Assembly: GCF_019237635.1 (NCBI RefSeq)
Contig: NZ_JAFAGS010000184.1
Location: 1-64,000, forward strand
Origin: Pluralibacter sp.
GTDB lineage: Bacteria > Pseudomonadota > Gammaproteobacteria > Enterobacterales > Enterobacteriaceae
Length of the DNA stretch: 64,000 nt
Reading direction: 5' to 3'
The translations under genes were made by a program, and so were the position numbers. Under the pieces are notes generated by a model that did no database searches, was not told the origin of the DNA, and saw nothing but the letters and a program-made list of their open reading frames with translations. How positions within the stretch are numbered: the first letter of the stretch is position 1; the number at the start of each line of letters is the position of its first letter. This document shows, piece after piece, positions 1 to 8,871 of this stretch.

Positions 1-5
1 CAGGA

Positions 6-150
6 CAAAATTGCCTGGAGCAATTTTGAACAGCGCTTGCGCTGGCCCCGAAGGGGCGAGTCCCATGGATGGGACGAGTAATCACGAATGGAGCCGACCG
101 CAGGCAGACGGTCGGGAGGTGAGCGCAGTGCGAAGCACCGATTTCGCTGC
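6..150. repeat. Tandem array of perfect inverted repeats (intergenic structured element)
   Basis: Five consecutive perfect inverted repeats can be read: CAAAATTGC/GCAATTTTG (6-14/20-28), CAGCGC/GCGCTG (31-36/39-44), GCCCC/GGGGC (45-49/53-57), TCCCAT/ATGGGA (61-66/69-74) and CCGACCG/CGGTCGG (94-100/109-115). A sixth imperfect one lies at 125-150. No convincing CDS covers them; the 66-codon frame through the region has no recognisable product. The density of stems suggests a repeated intergenic element or structured RNA 3' of the gene upstream (galP in E. coli, outside this window). Confidence 0.6.
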
Positions 151-166
151 GGGGCCACGGGGATCG

Positions 167-193
167 ATAAGGGGGCCGTGGCGGCCCCCTTAT
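167..193 (+). terminator. Strong G+C-rich hairpin, probable terminator of the upstream gene
   Basis: An 11-bp perfect stem (ATAAGGGGGCC, 167-177) pairs with 183-193 around the 5-nt loop GTGGC. No long T-run follows, though the stem ends in A/T pairs. GGGGCCACGG at 151-160 could pair instead with CCGTGGC at 176-182 and neighbouring bases, so an alternative fold is possible. Confidence 0.6.
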
Positions 194-358
194 CCCGTTC
201 ACAGGATGTGAAGTGACAGAATCAGCAGGTCATACAGTGAACGGAATTACCCGCAGTGCTTAACTGACAAGCATTACAGCATTCGCTGGCCTTCTTTATT
301 TTCGCACCCGATAGCTTCCCCTTGCGCTCCCCTGTCTGCCGCTCTATGCTCTGCCCCT

Positions 359-859
359 ATGAAAACCCCCCGTGTTCCTATCGCTATTCAACAGGCCGTT
401 ATGCGCAGCCTGCGGGAAAAGCTTGCCCAGGCGAACCTCAAACTTGGCCGCAGCTATCCGGAACCTGCGCTGAGCTGGAAACAGCGCGGTACTTCCGCCG
501 GGACGGCGTGGCTGCAGGAGTATGAAATTCGCCTTAATCCGGTGCTGCTGCTGGAAAATCAGCAGGCGTTTATTGAAGAAGTCGTTCCCCACGAACTGGC
601 GCATCTGCTGGTGTGGAAACACTTTGGCCGCGTCGCACCCCACGGCAGGGAGTGGAAATGGATGATGGAGAGCGTGCTCGGCGTCCCCGCCCAACGCACT
701 CACCAGTTTGAGCTGGACTCCGTGCGCAAAAATACCTTTCCCTACCGCTGTCGCTGCCAGCAGCATCAGTTGACCGTCCGCCGCCATAACCGCGTTGTCC
801 GCGGCGAAGCCGTATACCGCTGCGTTCGCTGCGGCGATCCGCTGGTGGCGGAAAAGTAA
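359..859 (+). CDS. sprT: SprT family zinc metalloprotease-like protein
   Basis: This 166-aa protein is close to E. coli SprT (165 aa) along its whole length. The sequence shows the SprT zinc-binding motif HELAH at about residues 78-82, within [17 protein letters not shown], and a C-terminal zinc-ribbon-like segment with CRCQ and CVRCG cysteine pairs. The family is related to eukaryotic Spartan proteases; the role of bacterial SprT is poorly defined. It lies upstream of endA as in E. coli. The ATG at 359 gives the family's usual N-terminus ([15 protein letters not shown]). The intergenic region upstream holds hairpins and probably ends the galP transcript. Confidence 0.95.
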   Translation: MKTPRVPIAIQQAVMRSLREKLAQANLKLGRSYPEPALSWKQRGTSAGTAWLQEYEIRLNPVLLLENQQAFIEEVVPHELAHLLVWKHFGRVAPHGREWKWMMESVLGVPAQRTHQFELDSVRKNTFPYRCRCQQHQLTVRRHNRVVRGEAVYRCVRCGDPLVAEK

Positions 860-953
860 CCTTCGGAAATAACTGGAAGTTTTCTGATCTGACTGATTGC
901 ATCTGACAACGGCATTCGTTACGTTGCGAACTCGTTTTGACACGGAGTTCGTG

Positions 954-1661
954 ATGTCCCGTTTACCCATTTTCGCGATAGCATTTGTCGCTACCGCCCT
1001 CTCCGGCCAAGCCCTGGCCGATGGAATCAACAGCTTCTCCCAGGCAAAAGCCGCGGGAGTGAAAGTGAATGCCGACGTCCCCGGCGATTTCTACTGCGGC
1101 TGCAAAATCAACTGGCAGGGTAAGAAAGGCGTTATCGACCTGGAATCCTGTGGCTATAAAGTGCGTAAAAATGAGGATCGCGCCAGCCGGGTAGAATGGG
1201 AGCACGTGGTGCCCGCCTGGCAGTTTGGCCACCAGCGCCAGTGCTGGCAGGACGGCGGGCGTAAGAACTGCGCGCAAGACCCGGTTTATCGCCAGATGGA
1301 AAGCGATATGCACAATCTGCAGCCTGCCGTCGGCGAAGTGAACGGCGATCGCGGCAACTTCATGTACGGTCAGTGGAACGGCGGCGAAGGCCAGTACGGC
1401 CAGTGCACCATGAAGGTCGATTTTAAAGACAAGGTCGCCGAGCCGCCCGAGCGCGCCCGCGGCGCTATCGCCCGCACCTACTTCTATATGCGCGACCGCT
1501 ATGACCTGACGCTCTCCCGCCAGCAGACGCAGCTCTTCAACGCCTGGGATAAACAATACCCGGTCACTGACTGGGAGTGCCAGCGTGACGTGCGCATAGC
1601 CGCAGTCCAGGGCAACCACAATCCATATGTCCAGCGCGCTTGCCAGGCGCAAAAGAGCTAA
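954..1661 (+). CDS. endA: Endonuclease I, periplasmic
   Basis: This 235-aa secreted DNA endonuclease is read from the ATG at 954. The frame is open further upstream to 897, but only the 954 start gives a clean signal peptide ([22 protein letters not shown]) with cleavage after ALA. The mature part has the endonuclease I His motif in [11 protein letters not shown] (about residues 80-90) and several cysteines expected to form disulfides in the periplasm. EndA cleaves double-stranded DNA non-specifically. It stands between sprT and rsmE as in E. coli and is probably transcribed with rsmE and gshB. No anomalies were seen. Confidence 0.95.
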   Translation: MSRLPIFAIAFVATALSGQALADGINSFSQAKAAGVKVNADVPGDFYCGCKINWQGKKGVIDLESCGYKVRKNEDRASRVEWEHVVPAWQFGHQRQCWQDGGRKNCAQDPVYRQMESDMHNLQPAVGEVNGDRGNFMYGQWNGGEGQYGQCTMKVDFKDKVAEPPERARGAIARTYFYMRDRYDLTLSRQQTQLFNAWDKQYPVTDWECQRDVRIAAVQGNHNPYVQRACQAQKS

Positions 1662-1705
1662 CCTACACTAGCGGCAATTGTTAATTACACCGGATACGAC
1701 GAGCT

Positions 1706-2437
1706 ATGCGCATTCCCCGCATCTATCACCCTGAACCTGTCACCGTGGGCCAGCAGATGGCCCTTTCCGACGATGCCGCCAACCATGTAGGCCGCGTGTT
1801 GCGCATGGGCGTCGGTCAGGCTATTCAGCTATTCGACGGCAGCAATCAGCTGTTTGACGCTGAAATTGTCCATGCCGATAAAAAAAGCGTGCGGGTTGCG
1901 GTGCTGGCAGGGGAAACCGACGATCGCGAATCGCCGCTGCATATCCACCTGGGCCAGGTGATGTCCCGCGGCGAAAAAATGGAATTCACTATCCAGAAAT
2001 CGATCGAACTGGGTGTAAGCCTCATTACGCCACTTTTTTCCGAGCGCTGCGGCGTTAAACTGGATGCCGAACGTCTGAACAAAAAGATCCAACAGTGGCA
2101 AAAGATCGCCATTGCCGCGTGCGAGCAGTGCGGCCGCAACCGGATCCCGGAGATCCGCCCGGCCATGGATCTGGAGCAATGGTGCGCCGAGCAGGATGAT
2201 GCCTTAAAGCTCAATCTGCATCCCCGCGCCAGCGCCAGTATCAACACGCTGCCGCAGCCAGTCGAGCGCGTACGTCTGCTGATCGGCCCGGAAGGCGGAC
2301 TGTCGGCGGATGAAATCGCCATGACCACGCGCTACCAGTTTACTGATATCCTGTTAGGACCCCGCGTTCTGCGTACTGAGACCACTGCGCTCACCGCCAT
2401 TACCGCACTTCAGGTGCGCTTCGGCGACCTGGGCTAA
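1706..2437 (+). CDS. rsmE: 16S rRNA (uracil(1498)-N(3))-methyltransferase
   Basis: This 243-aa SPOUT-class methyltransferase makes m3U1498 in 16S rRNA using S-adenosylmethionine. The N-terminal PUA-like part begins [12 protein letters not shown], and the C-terminal trefoil-knot SAM site is visible as [13 protein letters not shown] and [16 protein letters not shown] near the end. Length and ends match the E. coli protein (243 aa). It lies 44 bp after endA and 12 bp before gshB, which carries a good Shine-Dalgarno (AGGAGAAG), so the three probably form one operon. Confidence 0.96.
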   Translation: MRIPRIYHPEPVTVGQQMALSDDAANHVGRVLRMGVGQAIQLFDGSNQLFDAEIVHADKKSVRVAVLAGETDDRESPLHIHLGQVMSRGEKMEFTIQKSIELGVSLITPLFSERCGVKLDAERLNKKIQQWQKIAIAACEQCGRNRIPEIRPAMDLEQWCAEQDDALKLNLHPRASASINTLPQPVERVRLLIGPEGGLSADEIAMTTRYQFTDILLGPRVLRTETTALTAITALQVRFGDLG

Positions 2438-2449
2438 AGGAGAAGAACA

Positions 2450-3397
2450 ATGATTAAGCTCGGCATCGTGATGGACCCCATCGCGAAGATCAACATCAAG
2501 AAAGATTCCAGCTTCGCGATGCTGCTGGAAGCGCAGCGTCGCGGCTATGAGCTCCACTATATGGAGATGAACTCCCTCTACCTCATCAACGGTGAGGCAC
2601 GCGCCCATACCCGCACCCTGAGCGTCGAGCAAAATTACGATAGCTGGTACAGCTTTACCGGCGAGCAGGATCTGGCGCTGGCCGATCTCGACGTTATCCT
2701 GATGCGTAAAGATCCGCCGTTCGACACCGAGTATATCTACGCCACCTATATCCTTGAGCGCGCCGAAGAGAAAGGCACGCTTATCGTCAACAAACCTCAG
2801 AGCCTGCGCGACTGCAACGAAAAGCTGTTTACCGCCTGGTTTGCCGACCTGACGCCGGAAACGCTGGTGACCCGCAATAAGGCGCAGCTGAAAGCGTTCT
2901 GGGAAAAACACGGCGATATCATCCTGAAACCGCTGGACGGCATGGGCGGCGCGTCAATTTTCCGCGTGAAACAGGGCGACCCGAACCTGTCGGTGATTGC
3001 CGAGACGCTGACGGAGCTCGGCAGCCGCTACTGCATGGCGCAGAACTACCTGCCTGCCATCAAAGACGGCGACAAACGCGTATTAGTGGTCGACGGCGAG
3101 CCAGTGCCATACTGCCTGGCGCGTATTCCGCAGGGCGGCGAAACCCGCGGCAACCTGGCCGCTGGCGGTCGCGGCGAACCTCGTCCGCTTTCCGAAAGCG
3201 ACTGGGAGATAGCCCGTAAAGTGGCGCCGACGCTGAAAGAAAAGGGTCTGATTTTCGTCGGCCTCGACATCATTGGCGATCGCCTGACGGAAATTAACGT
3301 CACCAGCCCAACCTGCATCCGCGAAATCGAAGCAGAATTCCCAATTTCCATCACCGGTATGCTGATGGACGCTATCGAGCAGCGTCTGCAAAAGTAA
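2450..3397 (+). CDS. gshB: Glutathione synthetase
   Basis: This 315-aa ATP-grasp enzyme joins gamma-glutamylcysteine and glycine to form glutathione in the cytosol. The N-terminal pre-ATP-grasp fold ([21 protein letters not shown]) is followed by the ATP-grasp region with [15 protein letters not shown] at about residues 157-171 and the metal/ATP-binding [12 protein letters not shown] near the C-terminus. Length equals that of E. coli GshB (about 315 aa). An AGGAGAAG Shine-Dalgarno lies just before the ATG. A clear rho-independent terminator follows, so transcription of the endA-rsmE-gshB group probably ends here, with yqgE-ruvX starting anew or by read-through. Confidence 0.97.
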   Translation: MIKLGIVMDPIAKINIKKDSSFAMLLEAQRRGYELHYMEMNSLYLINGEARAHTRTLSVEQNYDSWYSFTGEQDLALADLDVILMRKDPPFDTEYIYATYILERAEEKGTLIVNKPQSLRDCNEKLFTAWFADLTPETLVTRNKAQLKAFWEKHGDIILKPLDGMGGASIFRVKQGDPNLSVIAETLTELGSRYCMAQNYLPAIKDGDKRVLVVDGEPVPYCLARIPQGGETRGNLAAGGRGEPRPLSESDWEIARKVAPTLKEKGLIFVGLDIIGDRLTEINVTSPTCIREIEAEFPISITGMLMDAIEQRLQK

Positions 3398-3418
3398 CCG
3401 TCAGCCCTCTGAACTCGA

Positions 3419-3457
3419 CAGCACCCAGGTTTCCCCGCATACTGGGTGCTGCTTTTT
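3419..3457 (+). terminator. Rho-independent terminator after gshB
   Basis: CAGCACCCAG (3419-3428) pairs with CTGGGTGCTG (3442-3451), a 10-bp perfect stem with a 13-nt loop, followed by CTTTTT. It lies 22 bp after the gshB stop codon. Confidence 0.85.
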
Positions 3458-3482
3458 AAACCAGGAAACAGAACCTCTGACA

Positions 3483-4046
3483 ATGAATTTACAGCACCAC
3501 TTTCTTATTGCCATGCCTGCTCTCCAGGATCCGATGTTCCGCCGCTCCGTCGTCTACATTTGTGAATACAACGACGATGGCGCCATGGGGATCATCATCA
3601 ATAAACCAATGGAAAATCTGAAGGTTGAAGGGATTCTGGAAAAATTGAAAATCGCGCCCGAGTCGCGCGATCCGGCAATTAAACTGGATAAACCGGTGAT
3701 GCTTGGCGGCCCACTGGCGGAGGATCGCGGCTTTATTTTGCATACGCCTCCGGCGATGTTTTCCTCCAGCATCCGTATTTCCGATAACACCGTTATCACC
3801 ACCTCCCGCGACGTGCTGGAAACGCTCGGTACCGCTGAGCAGCCATCTGAAGTGCTGGTCGCCCTCGGCTATGCCTCCTGGGAAAAGGGCCAGTTGGAGC
3901 AGGAAATCCTCGACAACGCCTGGCTCACCGCGCCTGCGGACATGAATATTCTGTTTAAAACACCGATCGCCGACCGCTGGCGGGATGCGGCAAGGCTTAT
4001 TGGTATTGATATCCAGACGATGCCCGGCGTCGCGGGGCACGCCTGA
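3483..4046 (+). CDS. yqgE: UPF0301 family protein YqgE
   Basis: This 187-aa protein belongs to the YqgE/AlgH (UPF0301) family. Family hallmarks visible are the N-terminal [26 protein letters not shown] and [11 protein letters not shown] segments, then [17 protein letters not shown]. coli YqgE is the same length. Its function is not established; homologues have been linked to transcription or stress phenotypes. The stop codon overlaps the ruvX start codon (TGATGA), a translationally coupled arrangement conserved in enterobacteria. Confidence 0.94.
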   Translation: MNLQHHFLIAMPALQDPMFRRSVVYICEYNDDGAMGIIINKPMENLKVEGILEKLKIAPESRDPAIKLDKPVMLGGPLAEDRGFILHTPPAMFSSSIRISDNTVITTSRDVLETLGTAEQPSEVLVALGYASWEKGQLEQEILDNAWLTAPADMNILFKTPIADRWRDAARLIGIDIQTMPGVAGHA

Positions 4047-4462
4047 TGAGCGGTACGCTGATAGCCTTCGATTTTGGCACCAAAAGCATTGGCGTTGCCG
4101 TCGGGCAGCGCATTACCGGTACCGCGCGCCCGCTCAGCGCGCTGAAAGCCCAGGACGGCACACCCGACTGGAACGCCGTTGAGAAACTACTAAAAGAGTG
4201 GCAACCGGACGCAGTTATCGTAGGCCTGCCGCTGAATATGGACGGCACCGAACAGCCGCTGACGGCGCGCGCACGGAAATTCGCCAATAAGCTGCACGGC
4301 CGCTTTGGCGTCAAAATTGAGCTGCACGACGAACGACTAAGTACGGTCGAGGCCCGTGCCGGACTGTTTGAACACGGCGGCTACCGGGCGCTGAATAAAG
4401 GCCGCGTGGATTCAGCGTCGGCGGTGATTATTCTCGAAAGCTACTTCGAGCAGGGTCACTAA
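4046..4462 (+). CDS. ruvX: Holliday junction resolvase-like / pre-16S rRNA nuclease YqgF
   Basis: This 138-aa RNase H-fold nuclease begins [21 protein letters not shown], containing the first catalytic Asp of the family (FDFGTKSIG). Later motifs are [15 protein letters not shown] and [10 protein letters not shown], with the last acidic residue in [16 protein letters not shown]. YqgF is known for 16S rRNA 5'-end maturation and was earlier proposed to be a Holliday junction resolvase. It overlaps yqgE by 1 nt, and a hairpin follows immediately, shared with the convergent regulator gene. Confidence 0.95.
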   Translation: MSGTLIAFDFGTKSIGVAVGQRITGTARPLSALKAQDGTPDWNAVEKLLKEWQPDAVIVGLPLNMDGTEQPLTARARKFANKLHGRFGVKIELHDERLSTVEARAGLFEHGGYRALNKGRVDSASAVIILESYFEQGH

Positions 4463-4465
4463 AGA

Positions 4466-4495
4466 TTCCCTCTCAGCCACAGGGCTGAGAGGGAA
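4466..4495. terminator. Bidirectional terminator hairpin between ruvX and the CsgD-like gene
   Basis: TTCCCTCTCAGCC (4466-4478) pairs with GGCTGAGAGGGAA (4483-4495) around a 4-nt loop. The 13-bp perfect stem lies between convergent stop codons. A/T tracts flank both sides (AAAAA at 4494-4498), so it can serve both directions. Confidence 0.8.
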
Positions 4496-4504
4496 AAACA
4501 CGGA

Positions 4505-5158
4505 TCAGTGACGCAAGTGTTCGTTGGCCCAGCTGACCGCCTGAGTACGGTTTTTAACGCTTAACTTACGAAAAACATTATAAAGATGCGTACGCACTGT
4601 ATTCTCGCTAATGAACAACGCGCGCGCTATATCCATATTTGTTGCACCACAGCGTAATTCGTTCAGGATCTCGCATTCTCGCTCCGTCAGCGGGACATTC
4701 TCAGACTCGCCTGATGATTGTTCCACGGCATACATCGCCGGGTGCATCACGCTCAATTCAGCGGTCTGTTCGCCGTTCAGCACAGCTTTGACCCCCTCAA
4801 TTAAGCGCGATCCATCATCGTCATGACGGAATACGCCATACAGCGCAGGCCATTTCGCCATTTCGTATAGCTCATACTTTTGCTCACTATTAATAATAAG
4901 CAAACGTGGGTTTTCTACTTGCGATTGAATAATATCTCGCCAGATCCCGTTCAGCTTTTTATTCGACACCGCAATATCAAACAAGATCACCGCCCCACGG
5001 ACGACGCCCTGCGCCAGGGGCTTATTGATATTGTGAACATCAACAGAAACTGAAAGGAGATCAGACAGATAGCCAGCAAATGCATTCGCCTGAACGGAAG
5101 GGTGAGTGATAAGAATTAGCTGCCGCGACTCGCCTACACTCTCTAAAGCATCAAACAT
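4505..5158 (-). CDS. CsgD-like LuxR-family transcriptional regulator
   Basis: This 217-aa protein has an N-terminal receiver-like domain (ILITHPSVQANAFAGYLSDLL) and a C-terminal LuxR/FixJ helix-turn-helix at about residues 150-215. It resembles E. coli CsgD (216 aa) in length and closely in the HTH region (ILNELRCGATNMDIARALF, ISENTVRTHLYNVF, KNRTQAVSWAN). CsgD is the master regulator of curli and cellulose. No curli genes are in the window, so it is either a CsgD paralogue or a relocated copy. The gene is alone on the minus strand, with an A+T-rich upstream region of about 400 bp, as is typical for such regulators. Target genes cannot be inferred from this window. Confidence 0.85.
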   Translation of the reverse strand: MFDALESVGESRQLILITHPSVQANAFAGYLSDLLSVSVDVHNINKPLAQGVVRGAVILFDIAVSNKKLNGIWRDIIQSQVENPRLLIINSEQKYELYEMAKWPALYGVFRHDDDGSRLIEGVKAVLNGEQTAELSVMHPAMYAVEQSSGESENVPLTERECEILNELRCGATNMDIARALFISENTVRTHLYNVFRKLSVKNRTQAVSWANEHLRH

Positions 5159-5567
5159 TTAAAAACTCTCCGTAGTTGAATTTCACCATCATGGCAATTA
5201 AATGATTCAAAAAATTAAAAGCAATTCACATTAATATTTTAAAATGCAATTTACAAAATGAAACGTTATTTCATGAGAAACATCCTATTTCCACAAACAG
5301 GATAGAACGAATGCCCGAGGGGTGTCAAAAGAGAATCAACCTTTTTTCTACCCTTCAGCAAGATTATCTCATGTGTAACACAAACATTCATGACAGTTGT
5401 ACCATGGAGGTTATTTATTCGACAACTATTATAGAACTGAGTAATTCGTCGTAAATATCCAATTGCATTAGCCCACCTTAATATCAACATCGATATAACA
5501 CTAACGTTAATTAAGTATAAAGCTTACCGATAGCATCTCTTATTTTTCACACCTCAGAAAATTGACG
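5159..5567. other. A+T-rich intergenic region upstream of the CsgD-like gene
   Basis: About 400 bp without a credible gene, between the CsgD-like start and the yggR stop. It is much more A+T-rich than its neighbours and would hold the regulator's promoter. A 74-codon minus-strand frame (5266-5490) has no family features and no convincing Shine-Dalgarno, and was not annotated. Confidence 0.6.
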
Positions 5568-6548
5568 TTACACTTTCCCCTCTGCAAGCCGCTGCTGGTG
5601 GCTTTGGGCCCAGGTTTGCATCCCCGCCTGCTGCCCCGTTTGCATTACGCCTGCTAACTGGTGCGTTTTTCCTTCCCGAATCAAACTGCCGGTCGCTGCG
5701 GTGTTGATCAGCAGCTCATACAGCGCCACCCTGCCACCTTGCCTGCCGGGCAGCAACTTTTGCGCCAGCACTGCGCACAGGCTACCGGCAAGCTGGCTGC
5801 GAACAGTCTCCTTCTCCCCAGTCGGGAAACTGTCGATGAGCCGTTCTACGGCCTGCGCCGCGCCACGGGTATGCAACGTCGCCAGCACCAGATGACCGGT
5901 TTCCGCCGCCGTCAGCGCCAGACGGATAGTTTCGGCATCGCGCAGCTCGCCCAGCAGCAGGACATCCGGATCCTGACGCAGCGCGCTTCGCAGCGCGGCG
6001 ACATAGGACGCGCAGTGCTGCCCTACCTCTCTTTGCTCAATCAGACAACGCGCGCTGTGGTGGATAAACTCCACCGGATCCTCAAGCGTAAGGATATGCC
6101 CGTCGCGCTGCTGGTTGAGGTGATCCACCATCGCCGCGAGCGTAGTGGATTTACCGCTGCCAGTCGCGCCGGTCACCAGGATAATCCCGCTCTCGGCGTC
6201 AAGCAGCGAGGGGATCGCCGCGGGCGCCCCAAGCGTCGAAAGCTGCGGGCAAGAGACCGGCAGCAGACGCAGCACCACCGAGACACCCCGGCAGTGCATA
6301 AACGCATTGCCGCGAAGGCGCTGCCCGCCGCCTGCCTCTACGGCAAAATCAATCTGTTGCTCCTCCCGCCACTGCCGCTGCTGCGCCGCATTCAGCCAGC
6401 CGCCGAGCAGAGCATGAATATCCGGCGCGGGAAAAGGCGCGGGTTCAAGGCGCCCTTCGCGTCGCCAGCGAGCCTCCCTGCAACTGCACAGGTGTAGATC
6501 CGAAACGTTATGCTTTACACTAAGGGACACGATTTCCTGCATATCCAT
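5568..6548 (-). CDS. yggR: PilT-like type IV pilus twitching ATPase family protein YggR
   Basis: This 326-aa secretion-ATPase superfamily protein is read from MDMQEIVSLSVKHNVSDLHL; the frame is open to 6581, but this start matches the length of E. coli YggR (326 aa). Walker A GATGSGKST lies at about residues 130-138, followed by LTLEDPVEF (Asp box), the His-box region and RQDPDVLLLGELRD (Walker B). It resembles PilT retraction ATPases, but no pilus genes are nearby and no role is established. Only 15 bp separate its start from that of divergent yggS, so the two genes share or overlap control regions. Confidence 0.92.
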   Translation of the reverse strand: MDMQEIVSLSVKHNVSDLHLCSCREARWRREGRLEPAPFPAPDIHALLGGWLNAAQQRQWREEQQIDFAVEAGGGQRLRGNAFMHCRGVSVVLRLLPVSCPQLSTLGAPAAIPSLLDAESGIILVTGATGSGKSTTLAAMVDHLNQQRDGHILTLEDPVEFIHHSARCLIEQREVGQHCASYVAALRSALRQDPDVLLLGELRDAETIRLALTAAETGHLVLATLHTRGAAQAVERLIDSFPTGEKETVRSQLAGSLCAVLAQKLLPGRQGGRVALYELLINTAATGSLIREGKTHQLAGVMQTGQQAGMQTWAQSHQQRLAEGKV

Positions 6549-6563
6549 ATGATCATCCTGAAA

Positions 6564-7268
6564 ATGAACGACATTGCGCATAACCTGGCACAGGTCCGGG
6601 ATAAAATCTCAGCCGCCGCAGCACAATGCGGCCGTGCTCCAGAAGAAGTGACGTTGCTTGCAGTCAGTAAAACGAAACCTGTAAGCGCCGTCGAAGAAGC
6701 CATCGCCGCCGGTCAGCGCGCGTTCGGCGAAAACTATGTTCAGGAAGGGGTGGAGAAAATCCGCCATTTCCAGCAGGTCGGCGCGACAGACCTGCAGTGG
6801 CACTTTATCGGCCCGTTGCAGTCCAACAAGAGCCGTCTGGTCGCCGAGCACTTTGACTGGTGCCACACCGTCGACAGGCTGCGTATCGCCAGTCGCCTGA
6901 GTGAACAGCGTCCGGCAGGAATGCCGCCGCTTAACGTGCTGATTCAGGTCAATATCAGCGATGAGGACAGCAAGTCCGGCATTTCCCCTGACGCCGTCGA
7001 TGAACTGGCCGCTGCAGTCGCGGCGCTGCCCGGCCTTGTGCTTCGCGGATTAATGGCTATCCCGGCGCCAGAGTCAGAATATGTAAGGCAGTTTGCGGTC
7101 GCCCAACAAATGGCTGTAGCATTCGGGCGGCTAAAAGCGCAATACACCACGGTAGATACGCTCTCTCTGGGCATGTCTGACGATATGGAAGCCGCCATTG
7201 CGGCGGGTAGCACGATGGTTCGCATTGGCACCGCCATTTTCGGTGCCCGCGATTACACAAAACAATAA
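6564..7268 (+). CDS. yggS: YggS family pyridoxal phosphate homeostasis protein
   Basis: This 234-aa PLP-binding protein of the alanine-racemase-like TIM-barrel fold starts at MNDIAHNLAQVRDKIS; the frame extends upstream, but this start matches E. coli YggS (234 aa). The PLP-lysine motif is in LLAVSKTKP (about residues 30-38), and the phosphate-binding part near the C-terminus is SLGMSDDMEAAIAAGSTMVR. YggS/PLPBP proteins have no known enzymatic reaction and act in vitamin B6 and amino-acid homeostasis. It is the first gene of the yggS-yggT-yggU-rdgB-hemW cluster. Confidence 0.95.
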   Translation: MNDIAHNLAQVRDKISAAAAQCGRAPEEVTLLAVSKTKPVSAVEEAIAAGQRAFGENYVQEGVEKIRHFQQVGATDLQWHFIGPLQSNKSRLVAEHFDWCHTVDRLRIASRLSEQRPAGMPPLNVLIQVNISDEDSKSGISPDAVDELAAAVAALPGLVLRGLMAIPAPESEYVRQFAVAQQMAVAFGRLKAQYTTVDTLSLGMSDDMEAAIAAGSTMVRIGTAIFGARDYTKQ

Positions 7269-7286
7269 GGAAAACTGAGGAACGCC

Positions 7287-7853
7287 ATGAAGACGTTGAC
7301 TTTCCTGCTCTCAACGGTCATTGAGCTGTACACAATGGTGATGCTGCTGCGCGTCTGGCTGCAGTGGGCACGCTGTGATTTTTACAACCCCTTCTCCCAG
7401 TTTGTGGTGAAGGCGACCCAGCCCGTTGTCGGGCCGCTGCGCCGCATTATTCCCTCTATGGGGCCGATTGACAGCTCCTCGCTGCTGGTCGCGTTCGTCC
7501 TCTGCGTGCTCAAGGCTATCGTGCTGTTTATGGTCATCACCTTCCAGCCTATTATCTGGATTGCCGCGATTCTGATCCTGCTGAAAACCATCGGCCTGCT
7601 GATTTTCTGGGTGCTGCTGGTGATGGCGGTGATGAGCTGGGTAAGCCAGGGCCGCAGCCCGGTAGAGTTTGTGCTGATGCAGCTTGCCGATCCGCTGCTG
7701 CGCCCCATTCGCAACCTGCTGCCGTCCATGGGCGGTATCGATTTCTCGCCGATGATCCTTGTTCTGCTGCTGTACGTGATTAACATGGGTATCGCCGAAC
7801 TGTTGCAGGCCACGGGCAATATGCTGCTGCCGGGGCTGTGGATGGCGCTATGA
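7287..7853 (+). CDS. yggT: YggT family integral membrane protein
   Basis: This 188-aa inner-membrane protein carries two YGGT repeats, each a hydrophobic stretch followed by a conserved P-x-R-R/N-I/L-x-P-S-M-G motif: [15 protein letters not shown] (about residues 51-65) and [16 protein letters not shown] (about 140-155). At least four membrane segments are apparent. The family is linked to membrane or osmotic homeostasis and, in some bacteria, cell-envelope processes; the precise role is unknown. The yggU start codon overlaps its stop codon (ATGA at 7850-7853). Confidence 0.94.
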   Translation: MKTLTFLLSTVIELYTMVMLLRVWLQWARCDFYNPFSQFVVKATQPVVGPLRRIIPSMGPIDSSSLLVAFVLCVLKAIVLFMVITFQPIIWIAAILILLKTIGLLIFWVLLVMAVMSWVSQGRSPVEFVLMQLADPLLRPIRNLLPSMGGIDFSPMILVLLLYVINMGIAELLQATGNMLLPGLWMAL

Positions 7854-8140
7854 GTGCCGTTGAAACCTGTAGCGACGGGCTTATCTTACGGCTGTACATC
7901 CAGCCGAAAGCCAGCCGCGACAGCCTGGTGGGGCTGCATGGCGATGAACTGAAAGTCGCCATTACCGCCCCGCCGGTAGACGGGCAGGCCAATGCGCATC
8001 TGGTCAAATTCCTCGCTAAACAGTTTCGCGTGGCGAAAAGCCAGGTGATAATCGAGAAAGGCGAGCTCGGTCGCCATAAGCAGGTCAGAATTATTCATCC
8101 GCAACAGATCCCGACGAACGTCGCGGCGCTAACGAATTAG
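7850..8140 (+). CDS. yggU: DUF167/UPF0235 family protein YggU
   Basis: This 96-aa protein is read from the ATG that overlaps the yggT stop (ATGA); an in-frame ATG at 7838 gives a 4-residue longer form. The UPF0235 pattern is clear: [21 protein letters not shown], then [20 protein letters not shown] and the C-terminal [12 protein letters not shown]. Function is unknown; E. coli YggU is a small alpha/beta protein of known structure. It lies 8 bp before rdgB in the same operon. Confidence 0.92.
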   Translation: MSAVETCSDGLILRLYIQPKASRDSLVGLHGDELKVAITAPPVDGQANAHLVKFLAKQFRVAKSQVIIEKGELGRHKQVRIIHPQQIPTNVAALTN

Positions 8141-8148
8141 GGTATCCC

Positions 8149-8742
8149 ATGCAAAAAGTTGTCCTCGCCACCGGTAACGCCGGTAAAGTGCGTGAGCTCG
8201 CCTCGCTGCTGAGCGATTTTGGTCTGGACGTCGTTGCCCAGACCGAGCTTAACGTTGAATCCGCTGAAGAAACCGGCCTGACATTTATCGAAAACGCCAT
8301 TCTGAAAGCACGTCATGCCGCGCAGATTACCGGCTTGCCCGCTATTGCCGACGACTCGGGACTGGCGGTCGATGCGCTGGGCGGCGCGCCGGGGATCTAC
8401 TCCGCGCGTTACTCCGGCGTTGACGCCACCGACCAGCAGAACCTTGAGAAGCTGCTGGTCGCGCTGAAAGACGTTCCTGACGCGCAGCGCCAGGCGCAGT
8501 TCCACTGTGCGCTGGTCTACCTGCGTCACGCGGAAGATCCGACGCCGATCGTCTGCCTCGGACGCTGGCCGGGCGTTATCACCCACGCGCCTTCCGGCAG
8601 CGGCGGCTTTGGTTACGACCCCATTTTCTACGTACCGGGCGAAGGTAAAACCGCCGCCGAGTTAACCCGTGAAGAAAAGGTCGCTATCTCCCATCGCGGG
8701 CAGGCGCTGAAACAGTTACTGGAAGCATTACGTAATGGCTGA
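8149..8742 (+). CDS. rdgB: dITP/XTP pyrophosphatase (RdgB/HAM1 family)
   Basis: This 197-aa nucleotide-pool sanitation enzyme hydrolyses dITP, XTP and related non-canonical nucleotides to monophosphates. Family motifs are the N-terminal [18 protein letters not shown], the substrate/metal region [36 protein letters not shown] and the C-terminal [11 protein letters not shown] and [12 protein letters not shown]. Length equals that of E. coli RdgB. Its stop codon overlaps an ATG (8735) that matches the ancestral hemW start, now separated from hemW by an inserted repeat. Confidence 0.97.
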   Translation: MQKVVLATGNAGKVRELASLLSDFGLDVVAQTELNVESAEETGLTFIENAILKARHAAQITGLPAIADDSGLAVDALGGAPGIYSARYSGVDATDQQNLEKLLVALKDVPDAQRQAQFHCALVYLRHAEDPTPIVCLGRWPGVITHAPSGSGGFGYDPIFYVPGEGKTAAELTREEKVAISHRGQALKQLLEALRNG

Positions 8743-8863
8743 TTTAGACACAAAATCATTCAAGTTGCATCAAGGCGGCAAGGGAGTGAATCCCCGGGAG
8801 CTTACTCAAGTAAGTGACTGGGGTGAGCGAGTGCGGCCAACGCAGAGGCAGATTGAAGGATGA
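8735..8863 (+). CDS. 42-codon leader ORF created by a repeat insertion, coupled to hemW
   Basis: This short frame starts at the ATG overlapping the rdgB stop, begins MADL, runs through the inserted repeat and stops at TGA 8861-8863. That stop overlaps the present hemW ATG (ATGA, 8860-8863). The first four codons (ATG GCT GAT TTA) look like the old hemW start: joined directly to CCGCCTCTG at 8872 they would read MADLPPLS, against MVKLPPLS in E. coli HemW. The product is probably non-functional, but its translation could couple ribosomes from rdgB to hemW. Inferred from reading frames only. Confidence 0.55.
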   Translation: MADLDTKSFKLHQGGKGVNPRELTQVSDWGERVRPTQRQIEG

Positions 8864-8871
8864 CGTGTATA
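8745..8871. repeat. MITE-like intergenic repeat inserted between rdgB and hemW
   Basis: The segment has degenerate inverted ends: TAGACAC ... TTCAAGTTGC on the left against the reverse complement of the right end, TATACAC ... TTCAATCTGC. Its core, around GCTTACTCAAGTAAGTGACT, resembles a dispersed intergenic repeat I recall from Klebsiella, Serratia and relatives. TA occurs at both borders, consistent with target duplication. Removing exactly 125 bp (8747-8871) restores a hemW start in frame with the ATG at 8735. Confidence 0.75.

Noticed and set aside
344..1652. Long antisense frames opposite sprT and endA
   Set aside because: They are shadows of G+C-rich genes with strong codon bias; the sense proteins are unmistakable.
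5266..5490. 74-codon minus-strand frame in the A+T-rich region upstream of the CsgD-like gene
   Set aside because: No family features, no convincing Shine-Dalgarno, and A+T-rich DNA yields such frames by chance.
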